Positions 6,758 to 8,953 of a DNA stretch of 8,953 bases are shown one piece after another. This DNA is from Bacteroidales bacterium (GTDB taxonomy: Bacteria; Bacteroidota; Bacteroidia; Bacteroidales; UBA932). Under the pieces are notes generated by a model. The model saw only the letters and a list, made by a program, of their open reading frames with translations, ran no database searches and was not told where the DNA came from. Location: NCBI GenBank assembly GCA_017478685.1, contig JAFVDC010000143.1:1-8953 (forward strand), given 5' to 3'. Position numbers and translations under genes: made by a program. Numbering within the stretch: position 1 is the first letter of the stretch; each line of letters starts with the position of its first letter.

Positions 6758-8200
6758 CACACTTGCACTTCTACTTGCTCTTATTTCTTCGGCCAAGGGA
6801 CAGGAGTTCTCGAACTTTGTGGCGGTTTCGGACGTGAGATTCCAGCTTGAGGGAGAGAACCTCCTCATGGAGATGGACCTTGACTTCACGGGAATAAAGC
6901 CTGAGGCCGAAGAACGGCAGGACTACTATCTCACCGTCTATTCGGGGGAGAACTATGTCACCATGCCCGTCGCCAGCCTTCTTGGCCGAACGTGGTACTA
7001 CCACTACGCCAGGGAGCGCAGGTCTTCCACCCCGTTTGAACCCGAAGAGCACACCTGGTACTGGAAAAAGGCACCTTCACCCTACCACTATTCGGCCGTA
7101 ATCCCTTACCGCGAATGGATGGGGGAGGGCAAGATCCGTATAGACGCCTCCGTTGGCGGCTGCTGCGGAAAACCCGGCCGCGAAGTTCATGGCAATCCCG
7201 TCATGAGCGCCGTGCTTCCCGTAGTGGAGCCGGAGCCCGTGAAGCCTGTCTACAGGCCTGAGTTCATCTATGTGCTGCCTCCGGCCGAAACAACCGTGAA
7301 GCAGAGGGATATCTCCGGTGAGGCATATGTGGTGTTCGCTTCCGGAAAAACCGCCGTTGACCCCGCCTACAGGGACAATGCTGCGGAACTTGAGAAGATA
7401 AAGGCCACCATAGACTCCGAAGGGCCGACGCCGACGTCACCATCACCGAAGTCCTCCTGAAGGGCTACTCCTCTCCTGACGGGAAATACGTCACCAACGA
7501 GCGTCTCTCCCTTGCCCGCACAAAGGCCATCAAGGACTACGTAAGTTCCCTTGATTCCCTTTCAGAGAGCGTTTTCAAGGCCGAATCCGTCCCTGAAAAC
7601 TGGGACGGGCTAAGGACTGCCGTTGAAAGGAGCGAACTTTCGGCAAAGGAGAAGATCCTGGATGTCATTGACTCCGACCTTGCCCCGGACCGCAAGGAAG
7701 CCCGCATAAAGGCTAATTTCCCCAAGCAGTGGGCCGCCATGGTAAAGGATGTGTTTCCGCTTCTCAGAAGGACCGACTACCGCGTGAGCTACACCGTGAG
7801 GAGCTACACCACCACGGAGGATGCCCGCCGCATTCTCCGGACTGCACCGGATAAACTGTCAATCACAGAATTCTTCCTTGCTGCAAAGGGCTACGAAATG
7901 GGCACCTACGAGTTTGACGAGGTATTCAAGATTGCAGCCAGGATTTACCCGGACAACGAGGTTGTGAACATCAACGCCGCCAATGCCGCAATGAGCCTTG
8001 GAAGCCTCCAAGCCGCTGAAGGCTACCTTCAGAGGGCGGGGGACAGCCCTGTTGCCCGCTACACCAAGGGCGTGCTTTGCGCCCTCCAGGAAGACTGGGA
8101 AGGTGCGGTAATGTTCTTCACTTCGGCAAAGGCTTCCGGCGTACCCGAGGCCGATGCTGCGCTGACTGTTGCGAAAGAGCTTCTGGAATTTGGTAAATAG
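6750..8200 (+). pseudogene. DUF3868 / OmpA-like envelope protein, start codon lost and frameshifted
   Basis: Two adjoining frames together give a protein of about 480 residues of the Bacteroidota DUF3868 family, which has an N-terminal beta region, an OmpA-like segment and a C-terminal TPR-like part. Frame one carries KSTLALLLALISSAKGQ, a good signal-peptide core, then VPYREW-like (IPYREWM) and SGCxxC-like (GGCCGK) family features, and FASGKTAVDPAYRDN. Frame two continues with DADVTITEVLLKGYSSPDG, LLRRTDYRVSY and a helical repeat tail, ending with TAG at 8200. The shift is one missing base near GGG at 7422-7424; adding one G restores IDSEGADADVTITE. No ATG, GTG or TTG precedes the signal peptide in frame; the first is a GTG at 6819, after it. 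Family members are envelope proteins often found near fimbria-type genes, but the role is not firmly known. Sequencing error could explain the frameshift. Confidence 0.8.
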
Positions 8201-8220
8201 CGCATTTTTGCGTAAATTTA
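8189..8220 (+). promoter_or_regulatory. Probable Bacteroidota-type promoter of hypB
   Basis: TTTG at 8189-8192 is followed, after exactly 20 bases, by TAAATTTA at 8213-8220, which differs from TAnnTTTG only in the last base. The -33 box lies within the last codons of the upstream pseudogene. The predicted leader is about 25 bases. A small CGCA-TTTT-TGCG hairpin (8201-8212) and the palindrome GTAAATTTAC (8212-8221) overlap it, and either could be an operator. Confidence 0.55.
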
Positions 8221-8251
8221 CACGTTATTTCAGAAGCTAACCACAACAGCA

Positions 8252-8929
8252 ATGGATTCGGTAAAAATTATCGAAATAAAGAAAAGCGTCTTTGAGGACA
8301 ACAACCTTGATGCAGATTCCCTGCGCAAGGAGTTGAGGCTCAAGGGCGTTTTTCTGTTAAACCTCATGTCGTCGCCCGGAAGCGGCAAAACCACCACCCT
8401 CATCCGCACCATCAACCTCCTGAAGGACAAACTCCGCATTGCCGTCATGGAGGCCGACATTGACTCCGATGTAGATGCCGTGAAAATCAAGGAAGCCACC
8501 GGCATTCCCTCCATTCAGCTTCACACCGGCGGCATGTGCCACCTGGACGCCGAAATGACCCGCCAGGGCCTTGACAACGTGGACCTTGAGGGCCTGGACC
8601 TTGTGATCCTGGAGAATGTGGGTAACCTTGTGTGCCCCGCGGAGTTCGATACCGGCAGTTCCTGCAACGCCATGATCCTCTCCGTCCCGGAAGGCCACGA
8701 CAAACCCCTCAAGTACCCGCTCATGTTCTCCATCTGCGACGTAGTCGTAGTGAATAAGATGGACGTCCAGCCCTACTTCGATTTCGACCTTGAGAAGTGC
8801 ACGGAGTACGTCCACATGAGAAACCCCAAAGCCCGCATCATTCCCATTTCGGCCAAAACCGGGGAAGGCGTGGATAAATTCGCCGCCTGGCTCCTTGATG
8901 CCGTAAAATCCTGGAAAAATCAATTATAA
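8252..8929 (+). CDS. hypB: Hydrogenase/urease nickel incorporation GTPase HypB
   Basis: HypB is a cytoplasmic SIMIBI-class GTPase that works with HypA to load nickel into the large subunit of NiFe-hydrogenase. The 225-residue protein shows the P-loop SSPGSGKTT (residues 40-48), EADIDSDVDA after it, the metal site GGMCHLDAEM (Cys96, His97), ENVGNLVCP (Cys128), the guanine motif NKMD (168-171) and SAKTGEG (200-206). Cys96-His97-Cys128 have the same spacing as Cys166, His167 and Cys198 of E. coli HypB. The N-terminal CxxCGC high-affinity nickel motif of E. coli and the His-rich stretch of other HypBs are both absent. It has its own probable promoter. No other hyp or hydrogenase gene is visible, though the window ends 24 bases after its stop. 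The identification is firm; a urease role is possible but less likely. Confidence 0.96.
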   Translation: MDSVKIIEIKKSVFEDNNLDADSLRKELRLKGVFLLNLMSSPGSGKTTTLIRTINLLKDKLRIAVMEADIDSDVDAVKIKEATGIPSIQLHTGGMCHLDAEMTRQGLDNVDLEGLDLVILENVGNLVCPAEFDTGSSCNAMILSVPEGHDKPLKYPLMFSICDVVVVNKMDVQPYFDFDLEKCTEYVHMRNPKARIIPISAKTGEGVDKFAAWLLDAVKSWKNQL

Positions 8930-8943
8930 AACCTATACTTTCT

Positions 8944-8953
8944 ATGCCTGAGA
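8944..8953 (+). CDS. Possible start of the next gene (only three codons visible)
   Basis: An ATG at 8944 begins M-P-E, 14 bases after the hypB stop, a spacing that fits an operon. Other hyp genes often follow hypB, but three codons cannot identify a product. It may also be a chance ATG. Confidence 0.25.

Noticed and set aside
5911..6768. 285-residue minus-strand open frame across the amylase end and the repeat array
   Set aside because: Half is antisense to the amylase and the rest is the translated 51-bp repeat (FVAGDAVSAGSATF-like units). The array has no stops because its period is divisible by three.
7415..7432. Programmed -1 ribosomal frameshift joining the two halves of the DUF3868-like gene
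   Set aside because: The junction reads GAA GGG CCG, with no X XXY YYZ slippery heptamer, and this family is normally one continuous frame. The missing start codon also points to decay.

Overview
The window looks like chromosomal DNA of a GC-rich member of the Bacteroidota, most likely a gut Bacteroidales. It carries a SusG-type surface amylase with a BACON domain, a DUF3868/OmpA-like envelope protein, and promoters of the TTTG / TAnnTTTG type. The species cannot be named from the sequence alone. GC content was judged by eye.

Layout. Positions 1-2520 (minus strand) hold the anaerobic glycerol-3-phosphate dehydrogenase genes glpA and glpB. They overlap by 4 bp, and glpB runs off the left edge; glpC would be expected beyond it. 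A divergent intergenic region (2521-2946) has a glpA promoter, a 51-bp-period repeat block, a set of shorter degenerate repeats and a probable promoter for the next gene. Positions 2947-6543 (plus) encode a very large SusG-like lipoprotein alpha-amylase. It combines BACON, two SusE/SusF-like modules, a CBM26-like module and a GH13 domain that carries a CBM58-like insert. No susC, susD or separate susE/F gene is in view.

After the amylase come a strong GC hairpin and a second block of the same 51-bp repeat, in the opposite orientation to the first (6585-6757). The two blocks therefore flank the amylase as inverted repeats. The second block runs directly into the second codon of a DUF3868/OmpA-like gene (6750-8200). 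That gene has no usable start codon for its signal peptide and also has a one-base frameshift near 7422-7424, so it is read here as a pseudogene, with assembly error as the alternative. A promoter at its 3' end drives hypB (8252-8929), a nickel-loading GTPase for NiFe-hydrogenase maturation, and another reading frame may start at 8944.

Functionally, the genes suggest an anaerobe that binds and cleaves starch at its surface, oxidises glycerol-3-phosphate through a membrane dehydrogenase, and matures a nickel hydrogenase. These are separate transcription units rather than one pathway. The most unusual content is the 51-bp repeat family: its inverted placement around the amylase and its apparent role in removing the start of the downstream gene. 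I did not find a wholly new multi-gene system.
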